DNA of 64,000 nt from Nocardia australiensis (GCF_020733705.1 NZ_JAJFZM010000017.1:434001-498000); one strand, 5' to 3'; counted from the first letter of the stretch, positions 34,107 through 42,872 are shown. Notes: a model not told the origin generated them from the sequence alone. Made by a program: numbers and translations.

Positions 34107-35330
34107 TCAGCGTCCGACGAGGGGCACCCGCCGCACGCCACCGTCACGGGCGTCGGCGGCCTCCACCTCGTCACGGGTGACACCGAGGATGAACAGCACC
34201 GCGTCCAGATAGGGCTGCGAGAGCGCGGTATCGGCCACCTCACGCAGCGCGGGTTTGGCGTTGAAGGCGACACCGAGTCCGGCGGCGTTGAGCATATCGA
34301 TGTCATTGGCACCGTCGCCGACGGCCACGGTCTGCTCCATCGGCACCCCGGCCTCGGCAGCGAACTTGCGCAGCGCCGTGGCTTTGAAGGCCCGGTCGAC
34401 GATCTCACCGACCACCCGGCCGGTGAGTTTGCCATTCTCGATCTCGAGGGTGTTGGCCTGCACGAAATCGAGTTCCAGCTCATGCGCGAGCGGTTCGATG
34501 ACCTGACGGAATCCGCCGGAGACCACGCCGCAGCGGTAGCCGATGCGGCGCAAAGTCCGAATGGTGGTGCGCGCCCCTGGTGTCAGCTCGATTCGGTCGG
34601 CAACCTCGTCGATCACCGATTCGTCCAACCCTTCGAGTGTCGCCACCCGTTGGCGCAGCGATTCCGCGAAGTCGATCTCACCACGCATCGCGGCCTCGGT
34701 CACCTTGCGTACCTCGTCCTCGACGCCAGCATGCGCGGCGAGCATCTCGATCACCTCGCCCTGGATGAGGGTCGAGTCGACATCGAACACGATCAGTCGC
34801 TTGGCGCGGCGCGCCAGTCCCGCCCGTTCCACCGCGATATCGACCTGCTCGGCCACCGCGACCTCGGCCAGTGCCGTCCGCAATCGCGAGTCGGTATCGG
34901 CGCCGGTATCGGGTGCGGTCACCAGAAGCTCCATACCGGTCACCGGATAGTCCGCGATACCACGGATGGTGTCGATATTGGCGTCGATGGTGGCGAGCTG
35001 CCGCGACACCGAGCTGAACGCGCGCGCGGTAACCGGGCTCCCCAGGATCACCACCGCGTGCGTCGACATCGGCTGCCTGCCGATCTCGGCGTCGACCTCC
35101 ACATCGACATTCATGCCGACAGTGGTCATCGCCTCTTCCAGCTCGTCCTGCAGCGCCTCGGGGTCACTCGGGCAGGAGATGAGCACCCCTAGCGTCAAGC
35201 GGCCACGTATGACGACCTGCTCCACGTCCAGCAGGCTCACCCGGTGGCGCGACATCGCCGCGAGCAGCACGGACGTCACACCGGGCCGGTCGGGGCCGGT
35301 GACGGTGACGAGGACTGTGGTGTCAGCCAA
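34107..35330 (-). CDS. serB2: phosphoserine phosphatase with two ACT domains
   Basis: A HAD-family phosphoserine phosphatase (407 residues, close to the roughly 409 of M. tuberculosis SerB2). Two ACT domains occupy about 1-85 and 88-170. The HAD motif 'FDVDSTL' has nucleophile Asp183 and Asp185, and 'SGGF' and 'VGDGANDIDML' follow. It makes L-serine from phosphoserine, with serine feedback through ACT. TTG 35330 matches the mycobacterial N-terminus ('ADTTVLVTVTGPDRPGV'); an in-frame ATG at 35375 would add 15 residues. Confidence 0.94.
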   Translation of the reverse strand: MADTTVLVTVTGPDRPGVTSVLLAAMSRHRVSLLDVEQVVIRGRLTLGVLISCPSDPEALQDELEEAMTTVGMNVDVEVDAEIGRQPMSTHAVVILGSPVTARAFSSVSRQLATIDANIDTIRGIADYPVTGMELLVTAPDTGADTDSRLRTALAEVAVAEQVDIAVERAGLARRAKRLIVFDVDSTLIQGEVIEMLAAHAGVEDEVRKVTEAAMRGEIDFAESLRQRVATLEGLDESVIDEVADRIELTPGARTTIRTLRRIGYRCGVVSGGFRQVIEPLAHELELDFVQANTLEIENGKLTGRVVGEIVDRAFKATALRKFAAEAGVPMEQTVAVGDGANDIDMLNAAGLGVAFNAKPALREVADTALSQPYLDAVLFILGVTRDEVEAADARDGGVRRVPLVGR

Positions 35331-35513
35331 CTGATGTGCTCCAAGTCTGTATCTGATCGGAGGCAGACCCGCCATGGTCCACACCGCCGCCGTCTCCGTG
35401 CCCGTCGCTCGCGCCGCGGGCCCTGCCATCGCTGCTGGGGACCACGTTGTCGCGCTGACCGCATTGTCGCTTACCGGGTGCATCGCCGCTGGTGCGGGAT
35501 GGTCTGCACAAAC

Positions 35514-35550
35514 GAGTGTGCACCCGCTGGTCACCAGCAGGTGCACACTC
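35514..35550. terminator. hairpin terminator after ctaD
   Basis: An inverted repeat of GAGTGTGCACC with inner GCTGGT/ACCAGC arms, about 17 paired bases with one mismatch, 44 bp downstream of the ctaD stop on the minus strand. The remaining bases of the 264-bp gap to serB2 show nothing else. Confidence 0.7.
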
Positions 35551-35594
35551 CGCATCGCAAATGCTACTTCGTTGCTGCCACGTTGTTGCGGCGC

Positions 35595-37337
35595 CTACTT
35601 GTTGGTGAGGGCGCCTTCGTGAACCTCGGTGGCGTGTTTGCCCGAACCCCAGCCGACGTGCGCCTCGGCCCGCATCCGCTCCACCATGTGCGGGTAGTGC
35701 AGCTCGAACGCGGGACGCTCGGACCGGATGCGCGGCAGTTCGTAGAAGTTGTGCCGCGGCGGCGGGCAGGAGGTCGCCCATTCCAGCGAATTGCCGTAGC
35801 CCCACGGATCGTCCACGGTGACGACCTCGCCGTAGCGGAAGCTCTTGAAGACGTTCCAGACGAACGGCAGCATCGATGCGCCGAGGATGAACGCGCCGAT
35901 CGTGGAGATCGTGTTCAGCATGGTGAAACCGTCGCTCGGCAGGTAGTCGGCGTAGCGACGCGGCATGCCCTCGGCACCCAGCCAGTGCTGCACCAGGAAG
36001 GTGGTGTGGAAGCCGATGAGCGTGGTCCAGAAGTGCCACTTGCCGAGACGCTCGTCCATCATGCGGCCGGTGATCTTCGGGAACCAGAAGTAGATACCCG
36101 CGAAGGTGGCGAACACGATGGTGCCGAAGAGCACGTAGTGGAAGTGCGCGACAACGAAGTACGAGTCGGTGACGTGGAAGTCCAGTGGCGGGCTGGCCAG
36201 GATGACACCCGAAAGACCACCGAAGAGGAACGTCACCAGGAAGCCGACCGACCACAGCATCGGCGTCTCGAATGTCAGCTGACCACGCCACATGGTGCCG
36301 ATCCAGTTGAAGAACTTCACACCGGTCGGGACCGCGATCAGGAAGGTCATGAACGAGAAGTACGGCAGCAGCACGGCGCCGGTCGCGTACATGTGGTGCG
36401 CCCACACCGCGATGGACAACGCCGCGATACCCAGCGTCGCGTAGACCAGCGTGGTGTAGCCGAAGATCGGCTTACGCGAGAACACCGGGAAGATCTCCGA
36501 GACGATGCCGAAGAACGGCAGCGCGACGATGTACACCTCGGGATGCCCGAAGAACCAGAACAAGTGTTGGTAGAGCAGGATGCCGCCGGTGGCCGGGTCG
36601 TAGATGTGGCCGCCGAGGTGACGGTCGTAGGCAAGGCCGAACAGCGCGGCGGTAAGCAGCGGGAAGGCAAGCAGGATAAGGATGCTGGTGACGGCGATGT
36701 TCCAGGTGAAGATCGGCATCCGGAACATGGTCATACCGGGCGCGCGCAGGCAGACGACGGTGGTCAGCATGTTGACGCCACCGAGGATGGTGCCGAGACC
36801 GGATATGGCGAGGCCGAGGATCCACAGGTCGGAGCCCACACCCGGCGAATGCAGGATGTCACTCAGTGGCACGTACGCCGTCCAGCCGAAGTCCGCGGCG
36901 CCACCGGGGGTGATGAAGCCCGCGGTCGCCATCGTGCCGCCGAACAGGTACAGCCAGTAGCTGAACGCGTTGAGGCGTGGGAAGGCGACGTCGGGGGCAC
37001 CGATCTGCAGCGGCAGCACGATATTCGCGAAGCCGAACACGATCGCGGTCGCGTAGAACAGCAGCATGATCGTGCCGTGCATGGTGAACAGCTGGTTGAA
37101 CTGCTCCGGCGACAGGAACTGCAGGCCCGGCCGCGCCAGCTCGCCACGCATCAGCAACGCCATCAGACCGCCGATGAGGAAGAAGCTCATCGCGGTCACC
37201 AGGTACATGGTGCCGAGAACCTTGGGGTCGGTGGTGGTGACCATCTTGTGGAGGAACGAGCCCTTCGGCCCAGTCCGAGCCGGATACGGCCGAGTCGCTT
37301 CCAACTGAGGGACTGGCTTTGGCTCTACGGCAGTCAC
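35595..37337 (-). CDS. ctaD: cytochrome c oxidase subunit I (aa3 type)
   Basis: The catalytic membrane subunit of the aa3 oxidase (580 residues), with 12 predicted helices. Haem and copper ligands are visible: His in 'FTMHGTIM' (haem a), 'FFGHPEVYI' with its cross-linked Tyr (CuB), the His pair in 'AVWAHHMYA', and 'VVAHFHYVLFG' (haem a3/a). GTG 37337 follows AGGAGG. It has its own promoter region in the 235-bp divergent gap and a terminator. Other oxidase subunits are not nearby, as in mycobacteria. Confidence 0.97.
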   Translation of the reverse strand: MTAVEPKPVPQLEATRPYPARTGPKGSFLHKMVTTTDPKVLGTMYLVTAMSFFLIGGLMALLMRGELARPGLQFLSPEQFNQLFTMHGTIMLLFYATAIVFGFANIVLPLQIGAPDVAFPRLNAFSYWLYLFGGTMATAGFITPGGAADFGWTAYVPLSDILHSPGVGSDLWILGLAISGLGTILGGVNMLTTVVCLRAPGMTMFRMPIFTWNIAVTSILILLAFPLLTAALFGLAYDRHLGGHIYDPATGGILLYQHLFWFFGHPEVYIVALPFFGIVSEIFPVFSRKPIFGYTTLVYATLGIAALSIAVWAHHMYATGAVLLPYFSFMTFLIAVPTGVKFFNWIGTMWRGQLTFETPMLWSVGFLVTFLFGGLSGVILASPPLDFHVTDSYFVVAHFHYVLFGTIVFATFAGIYFWFPKITGRMMDERLGKWHFWTTLIGFHTTFLVQHWLGAEGMPRRYADYLPSDGFTMLNTISTIGAFILGASMLPFVWNVFKSFRYGEVVTVDDPWGYGNSLEWATSCPPPRHNFYELPRIRSERPAFELHYPHMVERMRAEAHVGWGSGKHATEVHEGALTNK

Positions 37338-37572
37338 TGATCCTCCTGAAAGGTGCCTTTAGGTCGCTCCGCAGGCTCCGCTTCATGCATCGATCTCGGT
37401 GCCGAGACAGACGACGGTTCGCTTGCGCTTCTGAAATCGTAAACCGTGCTGCCGCGGCGGTCCGCGCGGGTCCTACTCTGTGTCGTATTTCGTTGGTCGG
37501 CACCGATGATTCTTTCATGCGACACCCGTCTGTATCGGTGACAGGTTTTCCACCCTCAGCCAGGAGACCACC

Positions 37573-38379
37573 ATGACAGACAACACGACGATCAAGCCCG
37601 GCGATCCGCGCTGGGTCGACCTCTATACCGCCGACCCCGATCGCGCCATCGCCTTCTACGGCGAGCTTTTCGGGTGGACCGCCGAGCGAGCGGGTGAGGA
37701 GTTCGGCGGCTACATCATCTTCCGCAAGGACGGCAAGCCCGTCGCGGGTGGGATGGGCAAGGCGGGCGGCGGCGTCGATGGCCCCGACCAGTGGACGGTC
37801 TATCTCGCCTCCGACGACGCCAAGGCGACCGCGGACGCCGCCGTGCCCCATGGCGGCGCGGTGGTCGTAGCCCCCATGGACGTCGGCGATCTTGGCACGA
37901 TGGCGGTCCTCGCCGACGTGGGCGGCGCGGGCGTCGGCATCTGGCAGTCCGGCACCTTCGGCGGCTGTGAAACTCTCGGCATCGTCGAGGGTGGTAAGTG
38001 GAGCGACCATGCGGGCATCCCATCCTGGTTCGAGCTGCACACCCGCGAATACGACGAGTCGCTGGCCTTCTATCGCGACGTATTCGGCTGGCAGGACCCG
38101 TTCACGATCTCGGACACACCGGAGTTCCGCTACACCACCATCCACTCGACCAGTCCGATGCTCGGCGGTGTCATGGACGCCTCCGCACACCTGCCCGAAG
38201 ACGCACCTGCGGGCTGGACGGTGTATTTCGGCGCCGACGATGTCGATGCGGCCGCCGCGAAGGTCACCGAGTTGGGTGGCACGATTCTGGTTCCCGCCAT
38301 GAATTCGCCGTACGGCCGGATGGTCTCGGTCGCCGATCCGATGGGCGCCCGATTCAGCATCGGCGGAGATACCGTCTGA
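37573..38379 (+). CDS. VOC (glyoxalase/bleomycin resistance) family protein, two domains
   Basis: A 268-residue protein of two vicinal-oxygen-chelate domains. The first covers about 10-125 ('WVDLYTADPDRAIAFYGELFGW') and the second about 140-265 ('WFELHTREYDESLAFYRDVFGW'). This doubled form is common in Nocardia, Rhodococcus and Streptomyces. Metal-binding His/Glu candidates exist but no reaction can be assigned. ATG 37573 follows CAGGAGA. It is divergent from ctaD and is followed by a hairpin terminator, so it is monocistronic. Confidence 0.9.
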   Translation: MTDNTTIKPGDPRWVDLYTADPDRAIAFYGELFGWTAERAGEEFGGYIIFRKDGKPVAGGMGKAGGGVDGPDQWTVYLASDDAKATADAAVPHGGAVVVAPMDVGDLGTMAVLADVGGAGVGIWQSGTFGGCETLGIVEGGKWSDHAGIPSWFELHTREYDESLAFYRDVFGWQDPFTISDTPEFRYTTIHSTSPMLGGVMDASAHLPEDAPAGWTVYFGADDVDAAAAKVTELGGTILVPAMNSPYGRMVSVADPMGARFSIGGDTV

Positions 38380-38411
38380 ACACGGTCCACGCATGGCGAA
38401 ACGGCTAGAGC

Positions 38412-38442
38412 ACATCCGCGCGGTCACTCCAACCGCGCGGAT
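38412..38442 (+). terminator. hairpin terminator after the VOC gene
   Basis: CATCCGCGCGGT-N7-ACCGCGCGGATG, a perfect 12-bp stem, 32 bp after the VOC stop. Confidence 0.75.
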
Positions 38443-38508
38443 GTCTGTCGCGGTGAACCGCGATCACTCCGCCTCCCGGCCGGGCTGCCCGACTACCGGC
38501 CGCGCATG

Positions 38509-38514
38509 TACCCT
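38509..38514 (+). promoter_or_regulatory. -10 element suggesting a leaderless fecB transcript
   Basis: TACCCT, with TG one base upstream of it, ends 7 bases before ATG 38522, and no ribosome site exists upstream of that ATG. This places the likely transcription start at the A of the start codon. Confidence 0.4.
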
Positions 38515-38521
38515 CACCCGC

Positions 38522-39604
38522 ATGCCGGTGAGCGCCCTTGTTCGCACCCGAAACCTCATGAGCTCCACTCGATACGCCGCGCGCGGTCGTCGCGGCGCTG
38601 CGGTCGCCACCCTGTGCGCCGCCGTCCTCGTGGCGGGCTGCGCCAACAAGTCCGACGACGCGAGCTCGATCGTGCGCACCACGACGAACATCGCGGGCGC
38701 GGGCGTGGTCGGACTGGAACGTGACACCTCGACGGCGTGCCCGCTACCGAGCGCGCCGGATTCGGCGACCGGCCCCCAGAGTGTCACCCACGCGGCGGGC
38801 GTTTCCCAGGTGCCCGCCGACCCGCAGCGCATCGTCGTGCTGACCACCTCGGCGCTCGACGCCGTCTGCGCCGTGGGTTTGTGGGAGCGCGTCGTCGGCG
38901 CGACCTCCGACGACGGACCGGCTCCCCACCCCGCCTATCTCGGTTACGGCGTCAACAAGATCCCCGACATCGGCAGCGCCACAGCACCGGATCTCGCCAA
39001 GATCGCCGAGCTGCACCCCGATGTGATCATCGGTGACATGCCCGCGGGCAATGCGAGTTTCGAGGCGTTGCAAGCGATCGCCCCCACCGTCCTGGCCGGA
39101 ACCAGCAGCGGCTGGCAGGCCGAATTCACCGGTCTCGCAGCAGGTCTCGGCCGCCGCAACGCCGCCGCCACCGCTTTGGAGAACTACCGCACCGAGGCTC
39201 GCGAAACCGGTGACACGGTCGCCGCCAACCAAACTCAGGCCTCGGTCGTCCGTTTCACCGCCGACCAAATCCAGGCGCAGGGCAGCGACACCTTCGCCGG
39301 TCAGGTACTCGGCGACGCGGGCGTCCAGCGCCCCACCGTCCAACGCGGCACATCCTTCGATATCACTTCCGCCGACCTCACCAAGGCCGAAGGCGACCTG
39401 ATCTACGTCATCTTCGCCGGCGAAGCAGGCAAGAAGCAGGGCGAATCCACGCTGCGCACCGACGAATGGAAAGATCTCGGCGCCGCCACCGACCACCGAG
39501 TCTTCGCCGTCGAAGACTCCATCTGGCACGGCAACGGCCTCACCGCCGCCCGCGCCCTACTCACCGACATCCGCAACACCCTCAACGGTTTCGTCACCGA
39601 CTGA
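38522..39604 (+). CDS. fecB: iron-siderophore substrate-binding lipoprotein (FecB-like)
   Basis: A periplasmic-binding lipoprotein (360 residues). The signal peptide 'RGRRGAAVATLCAAVLVAGC' ends in a lipobox. The mature part has the two-lobed helical-backbone fold ('VPADPQRIVVLTTSALDAVCAVGLWERVVGATSDD', 'IPDIGSATAPDLAKIAELHPDVII'). It probably captures a ferric siderophore or haem at the cell surface. Its position after ctaD and the VOC gene matches fecB (Rv3044). No permease gene is adjacent. ATG 38558 is an alternative start that gives a more compact signal peptide. Confidence 0.85.
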   Translation: MPVSALVRTRNLMSSTRYAARGRRGAAVATLCAAVLVAGCANKSDDASSIVRTTTNIAGAGVVGLERDTSTACPLPSAPDSATGPQSVTHAAGVSQVPADPQRIVVLTTSALDAVCAVGLWERVVGATSDDGPAPHPAYLGYGVNKIPDIGSATAPDLAKIAELHPDVIIGDMPAGNASFEALQAIAPTVLAGTSSGWQAEFTGLAAGLGRRNAAATALENYRTEARETGDTVAANQTQASVVRFTADQIQAQGSDTFAGQVLGDAGVQRPTVQRGTSFDITSADLTKAEGDLIYVIFAGEAGKKQGESTLRTDEWKDLGAATDHRVFAVEDSIWHGNGLTAARALLTDIRNTLNGFVTD

Positions 39605-39647
39605 GCCACGCTCCGCCGACAATGCGGATCGATCACCCACCGCAACC

Positions 39648-39676
39648 CGAAACCCCCTGAATGTCAGGGGGTTTCG
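39648..39676. terminator. bidirectional hairpin terminator
   Basis: CGAAACCCCCTGA-ATG-TCAGGGGGTTTCG, a perfect 13-bp stem between the convergent fecB and DUF397 genes. Confidence 0.85.
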
Positions 39677-39691
39677 GCATACCCGCCGAAA

Positions 39692-39904
39692 CTAGCCCCG
39701 CTCGAACTCGCTGCCGTTCACTCCGACAGTGAAGGCATCCCACTCGCCGGCAGTGAACACCAACGCGGGGCCGGTCGGATTCTTCGAATCCCGAACACCG
39801 ACCATGCCGCCGGCAAGGAACGCGACCTCGACGCATTCGCTCCCCCCGGAACTGTGGCTGGATTTGTACCACTGCGCCCCGGTCCAGTCAACGTTCACAG
39901 TCAT
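39692..39904 (-). CDS. DUF397 family protein
   Basis: A 70-residue DUF397 protein: 'WYKSSHSSGGSECVEVAFL', 'VGVRDSKNPTGPALVFTAGEWDAF'. DUF397 proteins are small partners of XRE regulators throughout actinomycetes and are proposed to act like antidote or co-regulator proteins. ATG 39904 lies inside the XRE gene with a 17-bp overlap, and AAGGGAG in the XRE C-terminal codons serves as ribosome site. Confidence 0.93.
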   Translation of the reverse strand: MTVNVDWTGAQWYKSSHSSGGSECVEVAFLAGGMVGVRDSKNPTGPALVFTAGEWDAFTVGVNGSEFERG

Positions 39905-40793
39905 ACTCCCTTGCTATCTCTCTGATCAGGTCACGGCTTGGGCGACGGTCCAGCGTCGCGGCCAGTAGCGTTTGGAACGTCTGTTGACATCGGCGCACGT
40001 CCTCTGGCTCTTCAAGATAGACGTCCCCGGTGAAGCTCTCGGCAAACACGATGGTTGGTTCGACAGGCTTACCCCTGCTGTCCTTGGGAAACGTCATGAC
40101 GATGAACTGTGACACCACGATGCCGGTAGGAAATCCTGCGCGGAATGGCAGGATGCGAACCTGAACGTTCTCGCGAGTGCTCAAATCGGCAATGTGACGC
40201 AACTGGGCAGCCATGACGCACCGCCCGCCGACAACCGTGCGCAACACGGCTTCGTGCAACACGACCGAGAGACGGACAGGCCGGCGTTGGCGGGTAGCAC
40301 TATGTTGCCGTTGTATTCGGAGAGCTACGCGACGTTCCAGCTCTTCGGGGGACTCATTCGGAAAGTACTGCCTATCAAGGGTTCTCGCGTAGTCAGCGGT
40401 TTGCAAGATGCCGGGAACGATCAAGGGCTGAAAGATCGCCAGTTCGCTGGCACCACCTTCCAATCCAACGTATGTATTGAACTTCGCCGCAATAACATCC
40501 CCATAGCTTCGCCACCACGATCGAGCCGGGGCCTGTGCAGCCAACTCTTTGATCGCAACAGCCTTTTCCTGGTCGAGACCGTAGTTCTCGCACAGCGCCA
40601 AAGCATCTCGGACCCTGACCTTTTCGGTCAGGCCGCGCTCCAAGCGGCTCAGGGTGGACTTGTTCCATTCCATGAGCGAGGCGGCCTGTTCCAGAGTGAG
40701 TCCCGCACCCTCGCGTGCTTCCTTCAGGTATCGGCCGAGCTGCCGACGAGGCAACGTACTGCCCGCGCCCACCGGTTCGTTGTTGTCAATCAC
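39888..40793 (-). CDS. XRE-family helix-turn-helix regulator (DUF5753 type)
   Basis: A 301-residue regulator. The helix-turn-helix is at about 15-70 ('LGRYLKEAREGAGLTLEQAA', 'NKSTLSRLERG'), followed by the DUF5753 ligand-binding-like domain ('FQPLIVPGILQTADYARTL'). GTG 40793 has an excellent GGGAGGGGAG site; a longer version from ATG 40829 has none. It forms an operon with the overlapping DUF397 gene. In Streptomyces, pairs of this kind influence development and antibiotic production. Confidence 0.93.
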   Translation of the reverse strand: MIDNNEPVGAGSTLPRRQLGRYLKEAREGAGLTLEQAASLMEWNKSTLSRLERGLTEKVRVRDALALCENYGLDQEKAVAIKELAAQAPARSWWRSYGDVIAAKFNTYVGLEGGASELAIFQPLIVPGILQTADYARTLDRQYFPNESPEELERRVALRIQRQHSATRQRRPVRLSVVLHEAVLRTVVGGRCVMAAQLRHIADLSTRENVQVRILPFRAGFPTGIVVSQFIVMTFPKDSRGKPVEPTIVFAESFTGDVYLEEPEDVRRCQQTFQTLLAATLDRRPSRDLIREIAREYDCER

Positions 40794-40840
40794 GCGCTCC
40801 CCTCCCGTTGCATTCTGAGGTTCTTGCATGTTGCAGAATG

Positions 40841-40867
40841 CGCCGACTATATAGGGCGTTGCACAAC
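40841..40867. promoter_or_regulatory. AT-rich promoter region of the XRE/DUF397 operon
   Basis: TATATA at 40847-40852, within CGCC..GGCG flanks and near two TTGCA elements (40824-40835), stands out in otherwise GC-rich sequence. It is likely the -10 of the XRE operon and possibly an autoregulatory site. Confidence 0.35.
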
Positions 40868-40947
40868 ACGATCAGGGGATTCACACAAGTTTCCCTGGGT
40901 CATCATGTTGCCCCGCCGAACGTAGGCACTCGGCACACCCTTACTCC

Positions 40948-41196
40948 ATGCCATCGGACATCCGACTCCACCAGGCGCAGACTGCCGACACACCGCCAGC
41001 AGTGGAACTGGAACTGCCGCAACGAAACCCGAATACCGGTCCACCAACCGCCTACGTCGGGCCACCGGCCGACATCGTCGAACGCTACGCCCACGCCATA
41101 CACGAATGGGCGCACCAACCCGCGCCCACCGAACCGTCTCGGTGCCGGGGTGCCCACTCCCCCGGCACCGGGCGCACCAACCAGGAGGCACAGTAA
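40948..41196 (+). CDS. hypothetical protein
   Basis: An 82-residue hydrophilic, proline-rich protein I do not recognise ('PTAYVGPPADIVERYAHAIHEWAHQ' is its most structured part). It is divergent from the XRE gene and its TAA overlaps the next gene's ATG by one base (TAATG), so the two are probably co-translated. Small genes in this position beside XRE/DUF397 pairs are common in Nocardia, which supports it as real. Function unknown. Confidence 0.55.
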   Translation: MPSDIRLHQAQTADTPPAVELELPQRNPNTGPPTAYVGPPADIVERYAHAIHEWAHQPAPTEPSRCRGAHSPGTGRTNQEAQ

Positions 41197-41516
41197 TGCG
41201 CCGAGACCGTTTGCGCACCACCGAATCTCCCGATGGCCGCAAAGTAGCCATCTGGCGACTGCTGCGCAGCGGCGCACACATTCTGCGCATCCAGAATCGC
41301 GCCGACGCCACACCCGCCTACCGCTGGCCGGACAGAAAAGTACTGCCGGCCACCGCGCCGGATGTGGTGCTATTCGACGACGCGACACCACCGGATCTCG
41401 CAACAGTTCGCGAAGCCTTCCCCGGCCACCTCGATCTGTGGGACGCACTGCGCGAGGACCTTTGGGCCGCCCTACTGGATGCTTCGGACCTCCCAGCATC
41501 CTCGCGCAGGCACTGA
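41196..41516 (+). CDS. hypothetical protein
   Basis: A 106-residue protein I do not recognise. It starts 'MRRDRLRTTESPDGRKVAIWRLLRSG' and has an acidic C-terminal half ('DLATVREAFPGHLDLWDALREDLWAALLDASDLP'). ATG 41196 overlaps the previous stop, with CAGGAGG at 41183-41189. It has no signal peptide or membrane segment. A longer minus-strand frame (40903-41652) crosses it but has poor codon character here. It is probably a partner of the preceding small protein. Confidence 0.6.
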   Translation: MRRDRLRTTESPDGRKVAIWRLLRSGAHILRIQNRADATPAYRWPDRKVLPATAPDVVLFDDATPPDLATVREAFPGHLDLWDALREDLWAALLDASDLPASSRRH

Positions 41517-41700
41517 TGTCCGACATCGTCGCGCTGCCATCGATACTGACGATCGCGGAATCATAGTCGTCGCAATAATATTGGCCGGTCGCCAGTCGGT
41601 AATGCGGGATGTTGTCGTTCAGATACTTGGCGATGGCCTCAGCTGCGTGCATACGTAGCAGTTCGCCGCGTTCCTCGAAACTGCCAAGGGTTTTCGGCTC
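41517..41700 (-). pseudogene. fragment of an unidentified gene
   Basis: On the minus strand the stretch '..SFEERGELLRMHAAEAIA' to 'YYCDDYDSAIVSIDGSATM' reads like genuine coding sequence. It then runs into the convergent hypothetical gene, where it loses coding character. Upstream it abuts the ISL3 remnant. I read it as a truncated gene of unknown family; ATG 41652 could start a short peptide. Confidence 0.3.
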
Positions 41701-41725
41701 TGGCGCACTTTCGGTGACGGGTGCG

Positions 41726-41849
41726 CTATTCGGTGAGCAGGACGCGGCGGTGTAAGGGGGTCGATGCCGGCTCTGCCGAATATTTGCCGTTTCAGCATTT
41801 TAGTTTTCGTGTTCACGCCCTCGGTGGGACCTTGCCGTGCTTTGGTCAT
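41726..41849 (-). pseudogene. ISL3-family transposase remnant (C-terminal end)
   Basis: The translated stretch 'QGPTEGVNTKTKMLKRQ' and 'IFGRAG' is the characteristic C-terminal motif of IS204/IS1001/IS1096/IS1165 (ISL3) transposases. A one-base frameshift in a C-run after 'GRAGIDP' moves the expected ending ('LHRRVLLTE', then TAG at 41726-41728) into another frame. Only about 40 codons remain and no inverted repeats were found. Confidence 0.7.
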
Positions 41850-42082
41850 GCATCTCTTGGGGTACGCGAGCTGCTGACGCTGTGCACCGAGCTGATGTCC
41901 ACCACCGAGTCGGCGCGGCACGTGACATTCGCGCGAGTGCACAGCCTGGCGACCGCGGCAGGCTGCCAGCTGGTGGCCTGCGGTGAACTTGCAGTCGCCG
42001 CCGAATCGGCCGGATTCACGCTGCCCCAGTTGGGCCGACAGCCGATGTTCAACCGCAGCATGTTGAGCACCCCCAGAAGAGA

Positions 42083-42111
42083 TTGACAATATCAATATCA
42101 TTATGGTATGC
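42083..42111 (+). promoter_or_regulatory. LuxR-gene promoter with Fur-like hexamer repeats
   Basis: TTGACA at 42083-42088 is a consensus -35, with TATGCG 18 bp downstream as -10. Between them the minus strand reads ATAATGATATTGATATTG, three tandem GATAAT-like hexamers resembling a Fur or Zur box. The gap 41850-42082 contains nothing else I can support. Confidence 0.4.
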
Positions 42112-42158
42112 GCGATCCCTGACGGGGTAGTCGTAGCCGTATCGAGGAGGTGGAAAGA

Positions 42159-42872
42159 ATGGAGGACTCCGTCTTCTTGGCCGAGCCGATCTCTCCTTCC
42201 GAGCGCGCCGAGGTGGTGTTGGGCCGTTTACAGCGCCGCATGCCATACGCTGCCGCGCTGGTCACATACCAACACCCACACAGCGGTAAGGAACTACTTT
42301 TCCTCAACTCCCAATACCCGGATGCCGTAGTCCAACATGCATTGGAGCAATTCATTCCGGCGGATCCGGCCTTTCTAACGATTCCCAGCTATACGTCGAC
42401 AGTGTTCCACTGGGACAACACGCCGGACTTTCGCTCCACTGTGACCGCGCAGGAATTCCTGCTTCCTCACGGATTCAAGCAGGGTACGTCGATGGCTCTT
42501 CTCGACACGTCCGGCATAGGCATTGGAACACTGCACGTCAGCCTCGAGGACGACCGCCTTCCTGGCGACGCACTCGACCTGCTTCCCCAGGTTCGCACTG
42601 TCTGCGCGGGCATAGTCAGCGCTCAACGCAAACTGATCTTGGCATCCCTCTCACCCAGGGAGACCGAAATCCTTCGGCACCTGGCCGCCGGTCTGAGCAA
42701 CGCCGAGATCGCCGAACAGCTTTTCGTCAGTCGGCGTACCGTCGCGACCCATGTCGAACATATCTTGAGCAAGCTGGGTGTGAGCAACCGCGTGCGGGCT
42801 GCGCTTCAAGCGGTGAGCTTCGGCCTGGTCAATCCGGAGTGGCGCTTACCGGACGGCGAACCCGCTCCATAG
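42159..42872 (+). CDS. LuxR-family transcriptional regulator
   Basis: A 237-residue regulator. The C-terminal LuxR helix-turn-helix is complete: 'LSPRETEILRHLAAGLSNAE', 'IAEQLFVSRRTVATHVEHIL', 'SKLGVSNRVRAAL'. The N-terminal 160 residues look like a GAF-type sensor domain. ATG 42159 has GAGGAGG at 42144-42150. It stands alone between two transposase remnants, with a strong promoter and a Fur-like site, so metal-responsive expression is possible. Its targets are unknown. Confidence 0.88.
   Translation: MEDSVFLAEPISPSERAEVVLGRLQRRMPYAAALVTYQHPHSGKELLFLNSQYPDAVVQHALEQFIPADPAFLTIPSYTSTVFHWDNTPDFRSTVTAQEFLLPHGFKQGTSMALLDTSGIGIGTLHVSLEDDRLPGDALDLLPQVRTVCAGIVSAQRKLILASLSPRETEILRHLAAGLSNAEIAEQLFVSRRTVATHVEHILSKLGVSNRVRAALQAVSFGLVNPEWRLPDGEPAP

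Noticed and set aside
35244..37340. A 698-codon open frame on the plus strand
   Set aside because: It is antisense to ctaD and the start of serB2, and its His/Glu/Arg-rich translation has no domain.
40903..41652. A 249-codon minus-strand frame
   Set aside because: Only its first 50 codons look coding; the rest opposes two small plus-strand genes with better starts and overlap structure. Kept only as a possible gene fragment.
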